Shown: piece after piece, positions 1-9,392 of the stretch
Layout of the letters: the number at the start of each line of letters is the position of its first letter
How positions within the stretch are numbered: the first letter of the stretch is position 1
Assembly (NCBI GenBank): GCA_000432915.1
Contig: HF995235.1
Location: 50,727 to 114,726, forward strand
Origin: Firmicutes bacterium CAG:194
GTDB taxonomy: Bacteria; Bacillota; Clostridia; Lachnospirales; Lachnospiraceae
Direction of reading: 5' to 3'
DNA length: 64,000 bases
Position numbers and translations under genes: made by a program
Notes under the pieces: generated by a model
Databases searched by the model: none
Told to the model about the DNA's origin: nothing
What the model saw: the letters and a program-made list of their open reading frames with translations, nothing else

Positions 1-13
1 TCCCTACATGCTG

Positions 14-973
14 TCACATTGCCAGTAAACCAACCAGACACAGGATAGCAGTAATGATGGAAAATACCGCTACAACCTTTGTCTCTCTCCATCCGCACAT
101 TTCAAAATGATGGTGGATCGGTGCCATTTTAAAAATACGTTTTCCATGTGTCAGTTTAAAGTAAGATACCTGCAGCATGACAGATACCACTTCTGCCAGA
201 TAAATAAAACCTACGATCAGAATAAACAAAGGCATCTGCATCATATAAGCGCAGGCTGCCACAAATCCGCCGAGTGCCAGAGAGCCTGTATCTCCCATAA
301 ACACACTTGCCGGATAACCGTTAAACAACAAAAATCCCAAAAGCGCACCAAGCGTTGCACAGGTGATCGGTTCAATTCCACTGCCCAGTCCGAGTGCTAC
401 TACGGTAAAGAAAGTGGCAACCAGACTTGTCACACTTGTTGCCAGACCGTCCAGTCCATCTGTAAAATTCGTACCATTGACGGTTCCGATCACAACGATA
501 AACAGCAGGATCACATTTCCTACCGTTCCAAAATCAAGATATTTTCCCGGCGCAAACGGAATACGCATTGCAAGGCTGATGGAAGATTTTGTTGTGATAT
601 AGTATGCAAAGATTGCTGTTACAACGATCTGCAGTGCCATTTTCTGCCATGCCCGAAGTCCCATGGAACGTTTCAGCACGACTTTAATATAATCATCCGT
701 TAAACCGATCAGTCCGAACCCAAGTGTCAGAAACAGGATCGGAACGATCTGCGGATTGCTTTTCACATAAAACATGGAAGTTACCGTGATAGAGATCAGT
801 ATGATAATACCGCCCATTGTCGGTGTTCCGTTTTTCTGCAGATGTGTTTTCGGGCCTTCGTCCCGGACAGTCTGCCCCACCTTCAGTTTTCTCAAAAACG
901 GGATCACAACTGGTCCCAGTAAAGCACTGATGCAAAATGCGATAATAGCCGGTATTACAATAGTATAGTTCAT
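14..973 (-). CDS. mraY: Phospho-N-acetylmuramoyl-pentapeptide transferase MraY
   Basis: This integral membrane enzyme moves phospho-MurNAc-pentapeptide from UDP onto undecaprenyl phosphate to make lipid I, the first membrane step of peptidoglycan synthesis. The protein has 319 residues, normal for MraY, with about ten hydrophobic segments. Family motifs are visible: DDYIK near residue 93, NFTDGLDGL near 169 and the histidine triplet in APIHHHFE near 287. Its ATG overlaps the stop of the upstream penicillin-binding protein gene by 4 bp (ATGA), so the two are translationally coupled. In Bacillus murE sits between spoVD and mraY. Here it is absent from that position. Confidence 0.97.
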   Translation of the reverse strand: MNYTIVIPAIIAFCISALLGPVVIPFLRKLKVGQTVRDEGPKTHLQKNGTPTMGGIIILISITVTSMFYVKSNPQIVPILFLTLGFGLIGLTDDYIKVVLKRSMGLRAWQKMALQIVVTAIFAYYITTKSSISLAMRIPFAPGKYLDFGTVGNVILLFIVVIGTVNGTNFTDGLDGLATSVTSLVATFFTVVALGLGSGIEPITCATLGALLGFLLFNGYPASVFMGDTGSLALGGFVAACAYMMQMPLFILIVGFIYLAEVVSVMLQVSYFKLTHGKRIFKMAPIHHHFEMCGWRETKVVAVFSIITAILCLVGLLAM

Positions 974-2727
974 GATGATTCCCTTTCTGTATTTTCCCTG
1001 CCTTTCTCTATATGCAGGTAAGGCAGTATATTTTCATAAAGCTTTCTGCAGACTGGTGCTGCAATGGTTCCGCCATAGTATACACCCTTCGGGGCCTGTA
1101 TGACAACCAGAGTTATGATCTGCGGATCAGATGCCGGTGCAAAACCGACAAAAGAAGAAATATAGCGACCGCTTCCACGTGGCAGCGTCTGGCTTGTTGC
1201 GGTCTTGCCGCCGATCTCATAGCCTTCCACCTGTCCGTTTCTGCCTCCGCCTTCCGATACGACCTTTTCCAGTATTTTCCGCATTGTCTGCGAGGTCTCT
1301 GCCGAAATGATCCCCTTTTGCACGGGATATTGCAGTTCTTCCTGCTTTCCGTTTTCATCAATGATCGTTTTTCCAAAATGCGGTGTGATCCTGTTTCCGC
1401 CATTGATTATGGAAGAAAAAGTTGTCAGAAGCTGCATCGGTGTAACCTGAAAGGACTGCCCAAAGGACATGGTTGCCAGTTCCACCAGACCGATATCTTC
1501 TTTTTTATGCATGATCGTTCCTGCCTCACCGGGCAGGTCAACGCCTGTCTTTTGCAGCAGTCCGAATTTTTCAAAGTAATCATAATACTTCTCCGGCCCA
1601 AGCCTGAGTCCAACCGCCACAAAAACAGGATTACAGGAATTCATGGTCGCCTGCACAAAATTTTCACTTCCATGTCCTGTTACCTTATGGCAACGGATCC
1701 TGCGATCCTCTACAACACAAAAACCGGGACAGTGAAACGTATCTGCCGGTGTGACCACGCCTTCCTCCAGTCCCGCCGCCGCGGTAATGACCTTGAAGGT
1801 CGATCCCGGTTCATAGGTGTCATTGATACAGTTGTTACGCCACATCCGGTTTCTCTCATCCTGCAGATTATCAGTCAGTTTTTCTCCCTGCAGACTGATA
1901 TATTCATCCGTCAGATCATACGGCGCATTCAGATTAAATTCCGGTACATTCACGCATGCATAGATTTCACCGTTTTGCGGATTCATACAGAGAATAGAAA
2001 CCCCCTCCGCTTCCTTGGCAAGCATTGCCTGCGTTGCAAGCATTGTCGCGTATGCCTGAATATTCCGATCCAGTGTCAGCTGCAGAGTATGCCCTTTGAC
2101 AGGTTCTTTTCTGCTTTCTCCCTGTGCATCTATTTCCACGCCTCTGGCATCTGTGATCGTATAAATGGTACCATCCTGCCCGCGCAGTGTATCTTCATAT
2201 TTCACTTCCAGCCCTATGATTCCCTGATTATCAGCTCCGGTAAAGCCCAGCACCTTACTTGCCAGTGTATCGTACGGATAATACCGTTTATAATCTTCAT
2301 CCACCTTTATGCCGCCAAGATCCGCTTTCCGGATCCGGTCACCGGTTTCTTTCTCCACATTACTTTTGATCCGTTCGATAGAGGAAACCTTCTCCACTCT
2401 TTTCCGGACTGTTTCTTCGTCCATGGAAAGCTCCCTGCAAAGCAGTTCGATCACTGCTTCCGGATCTTTGATCTGTGAATGGATCACCGATATTGTACAG
2501 ACTGTTTTGTTCGCTGCAAGCACTGTTCCGTTCCTGTCCCAGATCTCACCTCTTGCTGCTTTGATACTGCGCTCTCTTTCATGCAGCATTAGTGCCTTCT
2601 GTGTATAGTAAGCTGACTGAAACACCATCAGATAAGTCAGCCTGCCCGCCAGAAGCATCATACAGAAGCATACTCCCAAAAATAAAATGAGTACCTTTTT
2701 TCTGTGAAAAGTTTTATATCCGCGCAT
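970..2727 (-). CDS. Class B penicillin-binding protein, SpoVD/FtsI type
   Basis: A single-pass membrane transpeptidase that cross-links peptidoglycan, in septation or, if a true SpoVD, in spore cortex synthesis. The start chosen (585 aa) has GGAG five bases upstream; an ATG at 2754 lacks a ribosome site. An N-terminal membrane anchor near residues 10-35 is followed by the PBP dimerisation domain and the transpeptidase domain with EPGSTFK (SxxK), MNSCNP (SxN) and GGKTATSQT. The third motif reads KTA rather than KTG. There is no C-terminal PASTA domain, unlike B. subtilis SpoVD. It is second of two PBP genes in the cluster, the position of spoVD in Bacillus, so a sporulation role is plausible but not shown. 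Confidence 0.9.
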   Translation of the reverse strand: MRGYKTFHRKKVLILFLGVCFCMMLLAGRLTYLMVFQSAYYTQKALMLHERERSIKAARGEIWDRNGTVLAANKTVCTISVIHSQIKDPEAVIELLCRELSMDEETVRKRVEKVSSIERIKSNVEKETGDRIRKADLGGIKVDEDYKRYYPYDTLASKVLGFTGADNQGIIGLEVKYEDTLRGQDGTIYTITDARGVEIDAQGESRKEPVKGHTLQLTLDRNIQAYATMLATQAMLAKEAEGVSILCMNPQNGEIYACVNVPEFNLNAPYDLTDEYISLQGEKLTDNLQDERNRMWRNNCINDTYEPGSTFKVITAAAGLEEGVVTPADTFHCPGFCVVEDRRIRCHKVTGHGSENFVQATMNSCNPVFVAVGLRLGPEKYYDYFEKFGLLQKTGVDLPGEAGTIMHKKEDIGLVELATMSFGQSFQVTPMQLLTTFSSIINGGNRITPHFGKTIIDENGKQEELQYPVQKGIISAETSQTMRKILEKVVSEGGGRNGQVEGYEIGGKTATSQTLPRGSGRYISSFVGFAPASDPQIITLVVIQAPKGVYYGGTIAAPVCRKLYENILPYLHIEKGRENTERESS

Positions 2728-2791
2728 ACAGGCTCCAAAGCTGTCTCTTACCATAGCTTATTAGCCGCATCCGTCAGATATGCATAACGGC

Positions 2792-5046
2792 TTAAAATCC
2801 TGCGCCTGCACTGATTTCTGTTGTACCTTCTCCGGTTTCATCCTGCGGTTTGTTTTCCACACCGGTCAGTCCATCCAGATCGGAACTCTTCGGATCCACC
2901 GGTTCAAACGTATTTGGATCAAGCTGTTGTCCGGAATTCGGATCAATGACATTTCCTGTCTGCGGGTCTACCTGATAGGTCACCTCAGGATCTCCACCTT
3001 CCGCGCTCTCTCCATCATTATTTCCATCTGTATTTTCATCATTCCCGCTATTTTCACCATCGGAGCTTTCTTCTGTGTCAGTTCCCGGTAAAATGTGCAG
3101 TTTCTGCAGCTGCTCTATGTCTTCCTCTGAAAGTTCTTCTGTCCGGAATACATTCAGATACGGTAAGATCTCTGTAAAGATATTTTTGGCAACCTCCTGT
3201 GCAAAAGACGAATGAGGCTGTGATTCCACATTCGGTTCATCAATGACAACATATACAACAACCTGCGGATCGTCCACCGGTGCAAAGCCCATGAAGGAAA
3301 CAACATAGTTTCCGTTACCACGCGGCTGTTTTTCGGCAGTTCCCGTTTTACCGCCGATCAGATAAACTGCCGGGACAGCCCCGTTTTACCGCCGATCAGA
3401 TAACCTGCCGGTACAGCTGCTGAACCCGTTCCGACTGAGCACACATTTGCCAGATACGTTTTCATTGTATCGGATGTTGTGGAAGAAATCACCTGCTTGA
3501 GCATACGCGGCTCTACCTTTTCTACCGTTGTGCCATCCGCACTCTTGATTTCTGTTACAACATGCGGCTGATAATACTTACCACCATTGATAATAGAAGA
3601 AAAAGCTGTTGCCATCTGGATCATTGTCACATTATAGCCCTGTCCGAAGGTAGAAATCGCAAGGTCAGAAGCCACCATATCGTCTACATTATAAACAAGT
3701 GTGTTGGTTCTTGCCTCGCCTGAGAGGTCAATATTGGTTTTTAATCCAATATTAAAATTATACAGGTACTTCATCAGTGTTTCTTTGCCCATCTGCTCAC
3801 CAATGTGCATCAGAGCCACGTTACAGGACTGCTCGAGTGCCTGAGAAACAGTGACAACACCATGTCCGATGTGTTTATGACATTTGATCGGGTGACCGCT
3901 GACCTCCAGCACACCGTTACATACGTACGTTTCGTTCCCGGTCAGCTTTCCGGAATCAAGTCCCGCTGCGATCGTCATTGCCTTTGCAACAGATCCCGGC
4001 TCATACGTGTCGGAAATACAGTAATTTCTCCAGATTCTGTTCAGCGCATCATACATGGCTTCATCATCCATCTGTGCGATCTCTTCTTCTGAATAAAAAG
4101 GCGTCAGATCTTTCGGATTGTTTAGGTCAAAATTCGGATAGTCAGACATTGCCAGAATTTCTCCGGTCTGCGGGTTCATCACAATAACTCCCATATTAGA
4201 GCTTCCGTCATCATCCGGTCTGTACTCTCCTTTATGTTCTTCATTGAACTGCTTCATGTATTTTTCAACAATATTCTGAATATTTGTATCCAAAGAAGTA
4301 ACCAGTGTGCAGCCATCCTGTGCAGCGATCGTTGTACGCTCCAGCGTGGAATCTTCCGTCAGATAACCATACTCTCTGCCATTTGTTCCATTCAGTGTTG
4401 TATTGTAATATTCTTCCAGTCCGTATGTTCCGTTATTATCCGAGCCTGTAAAGCCGATCACGGAAGATGCCAGCGTATTATACGGATATTTTCGTTTGTA
4501 CTCTTCCTCAAACCAGACACCGACAATGGAGCTGTTTTCCTGCTTTGCTTCCTGAAACGGTGCCACCGTCTCATATTCCAGCTGCTTTGCAGCAACATAA
4601 TACTGGCTGTTTGCATTCTGGGAAATATAATTGCTGATCGCATTGATATCCAGATCAAAATACTGATCCAGCGCCTGTAAGGTTGCACTTAATGCATCTT
4701 CCTTCTTACTGTTGTTGATCGCCTTGGCATCAATGATCAGATTATAAACCTTTTCACTGTATGCCAGCTTTGTCCCGTTTACATCCACGATCTCTCCGCG
4801 TTTGTAAGGAAGTGTTTTGGAATCATATTCCTGCTGGGATAATATCTGCTTCTTATATCTTTCCCCATCCACCTTATTAATATAAATCAGTTTTACACTT
4901 AAACCTATGAAAGCCAGTAATATTATCAGGAATAATACTACCAGCTTTTTCTGCATCCTTATATGAAACCGATTGGCATTTGCTTTTCTTCTTCTGTTTC
5001 TGCGTACATTTCTGTTCTGATAAGATCTCTGTTCCAACTTCCGCAC
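2792..5046 (-). pseudogene. Class B penicillin-binding protein (FtsI/PbpB type), frameshifted
   Basis: This would be the main septal transpeptidase of the division cluster (PbpB position, after ftsL). The gene starts at a GTG at 5046. An Arg/Lys-rich N-terminus and one membrane anchor (about residues 34-54) precede the dimerisation and transpeptidase domains with EPGSVAK and EQSCNV. At the KTG motif the frame breaks: a 38-bp tandem duplication (3342-3379 and 3380-3417) shifts it and a stop follows at 3358. Translation in the correct frame resumes after the duplication with GTAEKQPRGNGNYVVSF and runs to 2792, ending in a long acidic, low-complexity tail. Removing either copy restores one open frame. 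It may be a real mutation, a phase-variable tract or an assembly error. Confidence 0.88.
3342..3417. repeat. 38-bp tandem duplication inside a pbp gene
   Basis: Two adjacent 38-bp copies begin with CCCGTTTTACCGCCGATCAG and differ at only two positions. Because 38 is not a multiple of three, the second copy shifts the reading frame at the KTG motif of the penicillin-binding protein. Both copies encode a sensible protein stretch in the gene's frame: AVPAGYLIGGKTG from 3380-3417 and AVPAVYLIGGKTG from 3342-3379. Confidence 0.95.
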
Positions 5047-5057
5047 CTCTCCACTGT

Positions 5058-5543
5058 TTATGGCATCGCCTTGTACTGGCGTACGTAATCATCCGCAACA
5101 CCGGGAACTTCTACAACCTGTCCCTTCTCTGCATACTGCATGCCCAGATCTTCGATCGCTCTTGTTTTGATCTCTTCCATATCGACACTGCTCATGATGC
5201 GGCTGTATTCTTCATCATTATCCAGCTTCATGGTGTTCAGCTCGCTTTCCAGCGCGGAAATTGCCGTGACAGCGGATGTATTTGCTGTCTGCAGTGCCAG
5301 ATAATTATACAGAATGATGGCAGCTACGCACATGGAAACACATAAAAATGCCACGTATCCCAGACTCATATGCGTTGCACGTTCTCTGTTTTTACGTGTC
5401 TGCTCACTCAGTCTCTTTGCCGGTTTCTTTTCAATTTCTCTAACGACATCATATTTTCTGACCACATTGCCGTCTACATAGTAATCGCCGTGTGATCTTC
5501 TTTCGTATGATGCATATCTTCTTCTATTATAATTTGCAGCCAT
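5058..5543 (-). CDS. ftsL: FtsL-like cell division protein
   Basis: A small bitopic membrane protein of the divisome, expected to act with FtsB/DivIC in septal peptidoglycan synthesis. The 161-residue product starts MAANYNRRRY, with a basic cytoplasmic N-terminus of about 75 residues, one hydrophobic segment (YVAFLCVSMCVAAIILYNYL), then a helical region likely to form a coiled coil. The start was set at 5543 because GAGGGG lies 8 bases upstream and it falls just past the rsmH stop; a longer start would overlap rsmH by 38 bp. Sequence similarity in this family is low, so the name rests on size, topology and position between rsmH and pbp. Confidence 0.85.
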   Translation of the reverse strand: MAANYNRRRYASYERRSHGDYYVDGNVVRKYDVVREIEKKPAKRLSEQTRKNRERATHMSLGYVAFLCVSMCVAAIILYNYLALQTANTSAVTAISALESELNTMKLDNDEEYSRIMSSVDMEEIKTRAIEDLGMQYAEKGQVVEVPGVADDYVRQYKAMP

Positions 5544-5547
5544 GTTA

Positions 5548-6489
5548 CTACCCCTCGCTTCTTTCAAATATTCTAAGCTTTGCACTTTTTGATCTGCTGT
5601 TTTCTGCCAGTTCCTTTTCGCCCGGTAAGATCGGTTTTCTAGTGATCACCCTGCCAAGCGGTTTTCTGCCACAGGTACATACCGGAAAAGACGGCGGACA
5701 GATGCAGGGATTTTCATTCTTGCGGAATGCCAGCTTTACAATCCGGTCCTCTAATGAATGGAACGTAATAATGCAGATCCTGCCTCCCGGATTTAAAATT
5801 TTGATCATATCGTCCAGACTGTCTCTGAGTACATCCAGTTCTCTGTTTAAGGCAATGCGGATCGCCTGATAAGTACGTTTGGAAGGATGTCCTCCTGTCT
5901 CACGCATTTTTGCCGGTATTGCGGCCTTTATAATCTCATTCAGTTCATAAGTTGTTTCTATCGGTTTCTCTTCTCTTGCCAGAACGATATGTTTGGCAAT
6001 ATTCTTGGCAAATTTATCTTCTCCGTAATCCCGGATGATGTGAAACAGCTCTGTTTCCGAATACCCGTTCACAATATCCCTTGCTGTCAGCGTCTGTCTT
6101 TCATCCATACGCATGTCCAGCTTTGTATCGTATTTATATGAGAATCCCCGTTCTACAGTATCGAGCTGATAGGAAGATACACCCAGATCCAGTAAAATTC
6201 CGTCTACGCCTGCATAGCCATTATCCTTTATGATCTGACACATGTTTTCGTAATTGCTTCTGACGATCGTAACATGCTCCGCAAAAGGCTGAAGACGTTC
6301 TGTCGCAGCCGCGATCGCTGCAGCATCCTGATCGATCCCGATCAGATGTCCCTGTCCGCTCAGCCGGCCGGCGATCACACTGGAGTGACCGGCTCCGCCG
6401 AGTGTCCCATCCACATAAATACCTTCCGGTTTTATGGCAAGTCCTTCAATTGTCTCCTCTAATAATACCGATTTATGTGAAAATTCCAT
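5548..6489 (-). CDS. rsmH: 16S rRNA m4C1402 methyltransferase RsmH
   Basis: SAM-dependent enzyme that N4-methylates cytidine 1402 in the decoding centre of 16S rRNA. The 313-residue form starts [12 protein letters not shown], with AAGAGG just upstream; a TTG fifteen bases earlier is less likely. Typical features are the opening HKSVLLEE, the SAM-binding stretch [23 protein letters not shown] and, near the C-terminus, a Cys-rich segment [13 protein letters not shown] seen in Firmicute homologues. It lies directly after mraZ, as in most bacterial division clusters. Confidence 0.97.
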   Translation of the reverse strand: MEFSHKSVLLEETIEGLAIKPEGIYVDGTLGGAGHSSVIAGRLSGQGHLIGIDQDAAAIAAATERLQPFAEHVTIVRSNYENMCQIIKDNGYAGVDGILLDLGVSSYQLDTVERGFSYKYDTKLDMRMDERQTLTARDIVNGYSETELFHIIRDYGEDKFAKNIAKHIVLAREEKPIETTYELNEIIKAAIPAKMRETGGHPSKRTYQAIRIALNRELDVLRDSLDDMIKILNPGGRICIITFHSLEDRIVKLAFRKNENPCICPPSFPVCTCGRKPLGRVITRKPILPGEKELAENSRSKSAKLRIFERSEG

Positions 6490-6506
6490 TCTGCCTCTTA
6501 CCAATC

Positions 6507-6938
6507 CTAAATACTCAGTCCCAGATCCGCCATCCGCTCTGCGATATCATCCATATCATCGAAGTTACCTTCGCCATCCCATGCCTGCCTGCTCCAGATT
6601 TCAATTCTGCTGCCGACACCGAGGAATACCACATCCTTCTCCAGTCCCGCAAAATCGCGCAGTACATTCGGGATCAGTATTCTGCCCTGCTTGTCTACTT
6701 CTACCTGCGATGCTCCGGCAAGGAAAAAACGAGCGAATTTACGAGTATCTCTGTGGCTCATGGGGAGTTCTTTCAGCTTTTCTTCAAAGGATTTCCATTC
6801 TGTCATGTCGTACACAAAAAGACATCCATCCAGTCCCTTTGTCACCACAAAGCTGTCGCCAAGCGATTCCCGGAACTTAGAAGGAACAATCAGACGGCCT
6901 TTTGTATCGATTGTATGACTGTACTCTCCCATGAACAT
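6507..6938 (-). CDS. mraZ: Transcriptional regulator MraZ
   Basis: First gene of the division cluster; a DNA-binding protein of the AbrB-like double-psi fold that represses its own operon in bacteria studied. The 143-residue product starts [24 protein letters not shown] and contains a second repeat, [16 protein letters not shown], the two SpoVT/AbrB-type halves expected of MraZ. Four MraZ boxes lie upstream in its own 5' leader (6975-7014), which fits autoregulation. Confidence 0.96.
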   Translation of the reverse strand: MFMGEYSHTIDTKGRLIVPSKFRESLGDSFVVTKGLDGCLFVYDMTEWKSFEEKLKELPMSHRDTRKFARFFLAGASQVEVDKQGRILIPNVLRDFAGLEKDVVFLGVGSRIEIWSRQAWDGEGNFDDMDDIAERMADLGLSI

Positions 6939-6974
6939 AATCGTTACCCTTTTCGGTCTCGGTTTTGGGTTATT

Positions 6975-7014
6975 CCCTCCACTTCATACCACTTCACTCC
7001 ACTTTCTACCACTT
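6975..7014 (-). promoter_or_regulatory. MraZ operator: four 10-bp direct repeats
   Basis: Read on the minus strand, AAGTGGTAGA, AAGTGGAGTG, AAGTGGTATG and AAGTGGAGGG follow one another with exact 10-bp spacing, one helical turn each. GTGG-type direct repeats upstream of mraZ are the known binding sites of MraZ. They start a few bases after the predicted transcription start, so bound MraZ would block RNA polymerase escape. Confidence 0.9.
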
Positions 7015-7022
7015 ATGCTCTA

Positions 7023-7051
7023 ATTTTAGACTACTTTTTCTCATTTGACAA
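7023..7051 (-). promoter_or_regulatory. Promoter of the mraZ division cluster
   Basis: On the minus strand TTGTCA and TAAAAT are separated by 17 bp, a good sigma-A match, placed immediately upstream of the MraZ boxes and 85 bp from the mraZ start codon. Confidence 0.75.
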
Positions 7052-7096
7052 GTGTGTATCTTAAGATTTTCTTTTCCATTTGTTAAAAATTTGTAC

Positions 7097-7144
7097 AAAA
7101 AAAATCCATAACATTCAGTAAATATTACCGAATGCCATGGATTT
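7097..7144 (-). terminator. Intrinsic terminator after lgt
   Basis: On the minus strand AAATCCAT and GCATTCGGTA pair with TTACTGAATG and ATGGATTT, followed by an uninterrupted T run. It ends the ychF-lgt transcript just before the mraZ promoter. Confidence 0.88.
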
Positions 7145-7164
7145 CCATTTTATTCCTTTTTTTA

Positions 7165-8094
7165 TTATTCGTCTTGTTTTTCGTCATTTTCGACTTTATT
7201 TTGCACTACTGCTGCCTTTTGCGGCAATTCCTGCAGTCCTTTTTTCCTGCGGTAGATCCTTACGATCACATCCGCCAGTATCGCTGCAATGAACAGCACC
7301 ATACCCAGAAGCTGGGATACCGCGATCCCGGTGGAGCCGATCTTGAGCTGGTCGGTACGGATGCCCTCCACAAAGAACCGTATGATGCCATAACCACCCA
7401 GATAACCGAGTGCGATCTCTCCGTTAAACTTCTTGTGCTTCGTATAAAGAAGAAGCACGATCAAAAGAAGCAGATTCAGCACACTTTCATATAAAAAAGT
7501 CGGATGTACCTGAATATAATTGATCCCATCTGTAATATGCGCCGCGATATCCGATGTGATATCCGCACTTCTGACCGCTTCGATTGGAAGCCGCATGGCA
7601 AACAGGGAATCCGTATAATGTCCGAATACTTCTCTGTTTGTGAAATTACCCCAGCGTCCCATGATCTGTCCAACCAGAAGTCCCAGCACTGCAATATCAG
7701 AAATCAGGAAGAAATTCTGTTTCCGGATCTTACAGAAAACGAGAAGGGTCAGGAAGCCACCGATCACTGCACCGTAAATCGCGATGCCTCCCTGTCTGAT
7801 GTTCAGAAGCTCATTCAGATGATTCTTATAATAATCCCAGCTGAATACCACGTAATAGATCCTCGCACCTAAAACCGAGAAAATAATTGCCGGAACCGCA
7901 AAGTCCCACAAAAGATCTTTGGGAAGCCCCTGCTTATTTGCCACATGATTTGCCAGAGTAAACCCAAACAGCACACCAAGCGCAATGATCACGCCATAAA
8001 GTGCGATCGTAAGGCCAAAAAACGTAAAGCTTTTCGGAAAATGTTCCAGATAGATACCCAGATGCGGAAACGCAATGTCCCATTTATCCATCAT
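7165..8094 (-). CDS. lgt: Prolipoprotein diacylglyceryl transferase Lgt
   Basis: Membrane enzyme that attaches diacylglycerol from phosphatidylglycerol to the lipobox cysteine of prolipoproteins, such as the binding proteins and TlpA-like protein encoded elsewhere in this window. The 309-residue product (start with AAGAGGTG upstream) has about seven membrane segments and the Lgt signature GRWGNFTNREVFG, plus RQGGIAIYGAVIGG and HPTFLYES. It follows ychF by 17 bases and probably shares its promoter. Confidence 0.97.
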   Translation of the reverse strand: MMDKWDIAFPHLGIYLEHFPKSFTFFGLTIALYGVIIALGVLFGFTLANHVANKQGLPKDLLWDFAVPAIIFSVLGARIYYVVFSWDYYKNHLNELLNIRQGGIAIYGAVIGGFLTLLVFCKIRKQNFFLISDIAVLGLLVGQIMGRWGNFTNREVFGHYTDSLFAMRLPIEAVRSADITSDIAAHITDGINYIQVHPTFLYESVLNLLLLIVLLLYTKHKKFNGEIALGYLGGYGIIRFFVEGIRTDQLKIGSTGIAVSQLLGMVLFIAAILADVIVRIYRRKKGLQELPQKAAVVQNKVENDEKQDE

Positions 8095-8111
8095 AGTCTG
8101 CACCTCTTATC

Positions 8112-9212
8112 CTATACATTGAAGCGGAACAGGATCACATCTCCGTCCTGTACCACGTATTCTTTTCCTTCCATACCAACAAGCCCTTTTTCTCTGGCTG
8201 CCGCAAGAGAACCATGCTCCATCAGATCCTTGTAGTTGACAACTTCTGCCTTGATAAAGCCTCGCTCAAAATCTGTATGGATCTTACCTGCTGCCTGTGG
8301 TGCTTTTGTGCCTTTCTTGATCGTCCATGCACGACATTCATCCTCTCCTGCCGTCAGAAAGCTGATCAGACCGAGTAAGCTGTAGCTTGCTGCAACCAGC
8401 TTATCCAGACCGCTGGAGGAAACACCGAGATCATCCAGATATTCCTGTTTTTCTTCATCGGAAAGCTCCGATAATTCCTGCTCGATCTGTGCACAGATCA
8501 CAAATACCTCTGCGCCTTCTTCCTTTGCCATCTCACGTACCTTTGCCACGTGCGGATTGGAAGCACCGTCATCTGCAAGGTCATCTTCTGCCACGTTAGC
8601 CGCATAAATGGTAGGCTTTGCAGTCAGCAGATTGTAGCCCTTGAACCAAAGCTGTGCATCGTCATCATCCGGTACTTCAAAGGATCTTGCCATCTTACCT
8701 GCTTCCAGATGCGCCTTGATACTTTCTACCAGCTCAAGCTCTTTGGCAAGTGTCTTGTCCATTCTTGCCTGTTTTGAAATTTTGGCGATTCGTCTGTCGA
8801 GAATCTCGATATCGGAAAAGATCAGTTCCAGATTGATCGTCTCAATATCACGCGCCGGATCGATATTGCCGTCTACGTGGATGATATTCGTATCTTCAAA
8901 GCAGCGTACCACATGTACGATTGCATCTACTTCACGGATATTGGCAAGAAACTGGTTGCCAAGACCTTCTCCCTTGCTGGCACCCTTTACGAGTCCTGCA
9001 ATATCAACGAATTCGATCGTTGCAGGAGTTACCTTTTTTGTATGATAAAGCTCACCGAGCTTTACGATTCTTTCATCCGGAACAGATACGATACCGATAT
9101 TCGGATCGATCGTTGCAAACGGGTAATTTGCAGATAATGCACCTGCCTTTGTCAATGAGTTAAATAATGTACTTTTCCCTACGTTGGGGAGGCCAACGAT
9201 GCCGAGTTTCAT
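8112..9212 (-). CDS. ychF: Obg-family ATPase YchF/OLA1
   Basis: Cytosolic P-loop protein of the Obg group that, unusually, prefers ATP over GTP; it binds ribosomes and has been linked to stress responses. The 366-residue product has the Walker A motif GLPNVGKST at residues 5-13, [12 protein letters not shown] as G3, and a C-terminal TGS domain ending [13 protein letters not shown]. Length and ends match the family. It is first gene of a two-gene unit with lgt. Confidence 0.97.
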   Translation of the reverse strand: MKLGIVGLPNVGKSTLFNSLTKAGALSANYPFATIDPNIGIVSVPDERIVKLGELYHTKKVTPATIEFVDIAGLVKGASKGEGLGNQFLANIREVDAIVHVVRCFEDTNIIHVDGNIDPARDIETINLELIFSDIEILDRRIAKISKQARMDKTLAKELELVESIKAHLEAGKMARSFEVPDDDDAQLWFKGYNLLTAKPTIYAANVAEDDLADDGASNPHVAKVREMAKEEGAEVFVICAQIEQELSELSDEEKQEYLDDLGVSSSGLDKLVAASYSLLGLISFLTAGEDECRAWTIKKGTKAPQAAGKIHTDFERGFIKAEVVNYKDLMEHGSLAAAREKGLVGMEGKEYVVQDGDVILFRFNV

Positions 9213-9322
9213 TTTGTTATTTACCTATCCGAAAACCCATCATTTATACAGGTTTTCACCTTTCTTCAGATTTCTTGTACACCCTTTTTTCATCTCAAAA
9301 TAAGAGTCCGATGCAACTACAT

Positions 9323-9351
9323 ACTATAGCATAAGTACTCTGTTTTTTCAA
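9323..9351 (-). promoter_or_regulatory. Promoter for ychF-lgt
   Basis: TTGAAA and TATAGT are spaced by 17 bp on the minus strand, about 110 bases upstream of the ychF start codon. Confidence 0.7.
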
Positions 9352-9392
9352 TCTCAACAGAAATTTCAACGTGAATTTTCGCAGCGGCCGGT

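Noticed and set aside
1012..2478. A 488-codon open frame on the plus strand opposite the SpoVD-type PBP gene
   Set aside because: It has no ribosome site or family similarity, and its composition follows from the codon use of the gene on the other strand. Similar long antisense frames occur opposite malQ (32312-33466), gltB and the helicase.
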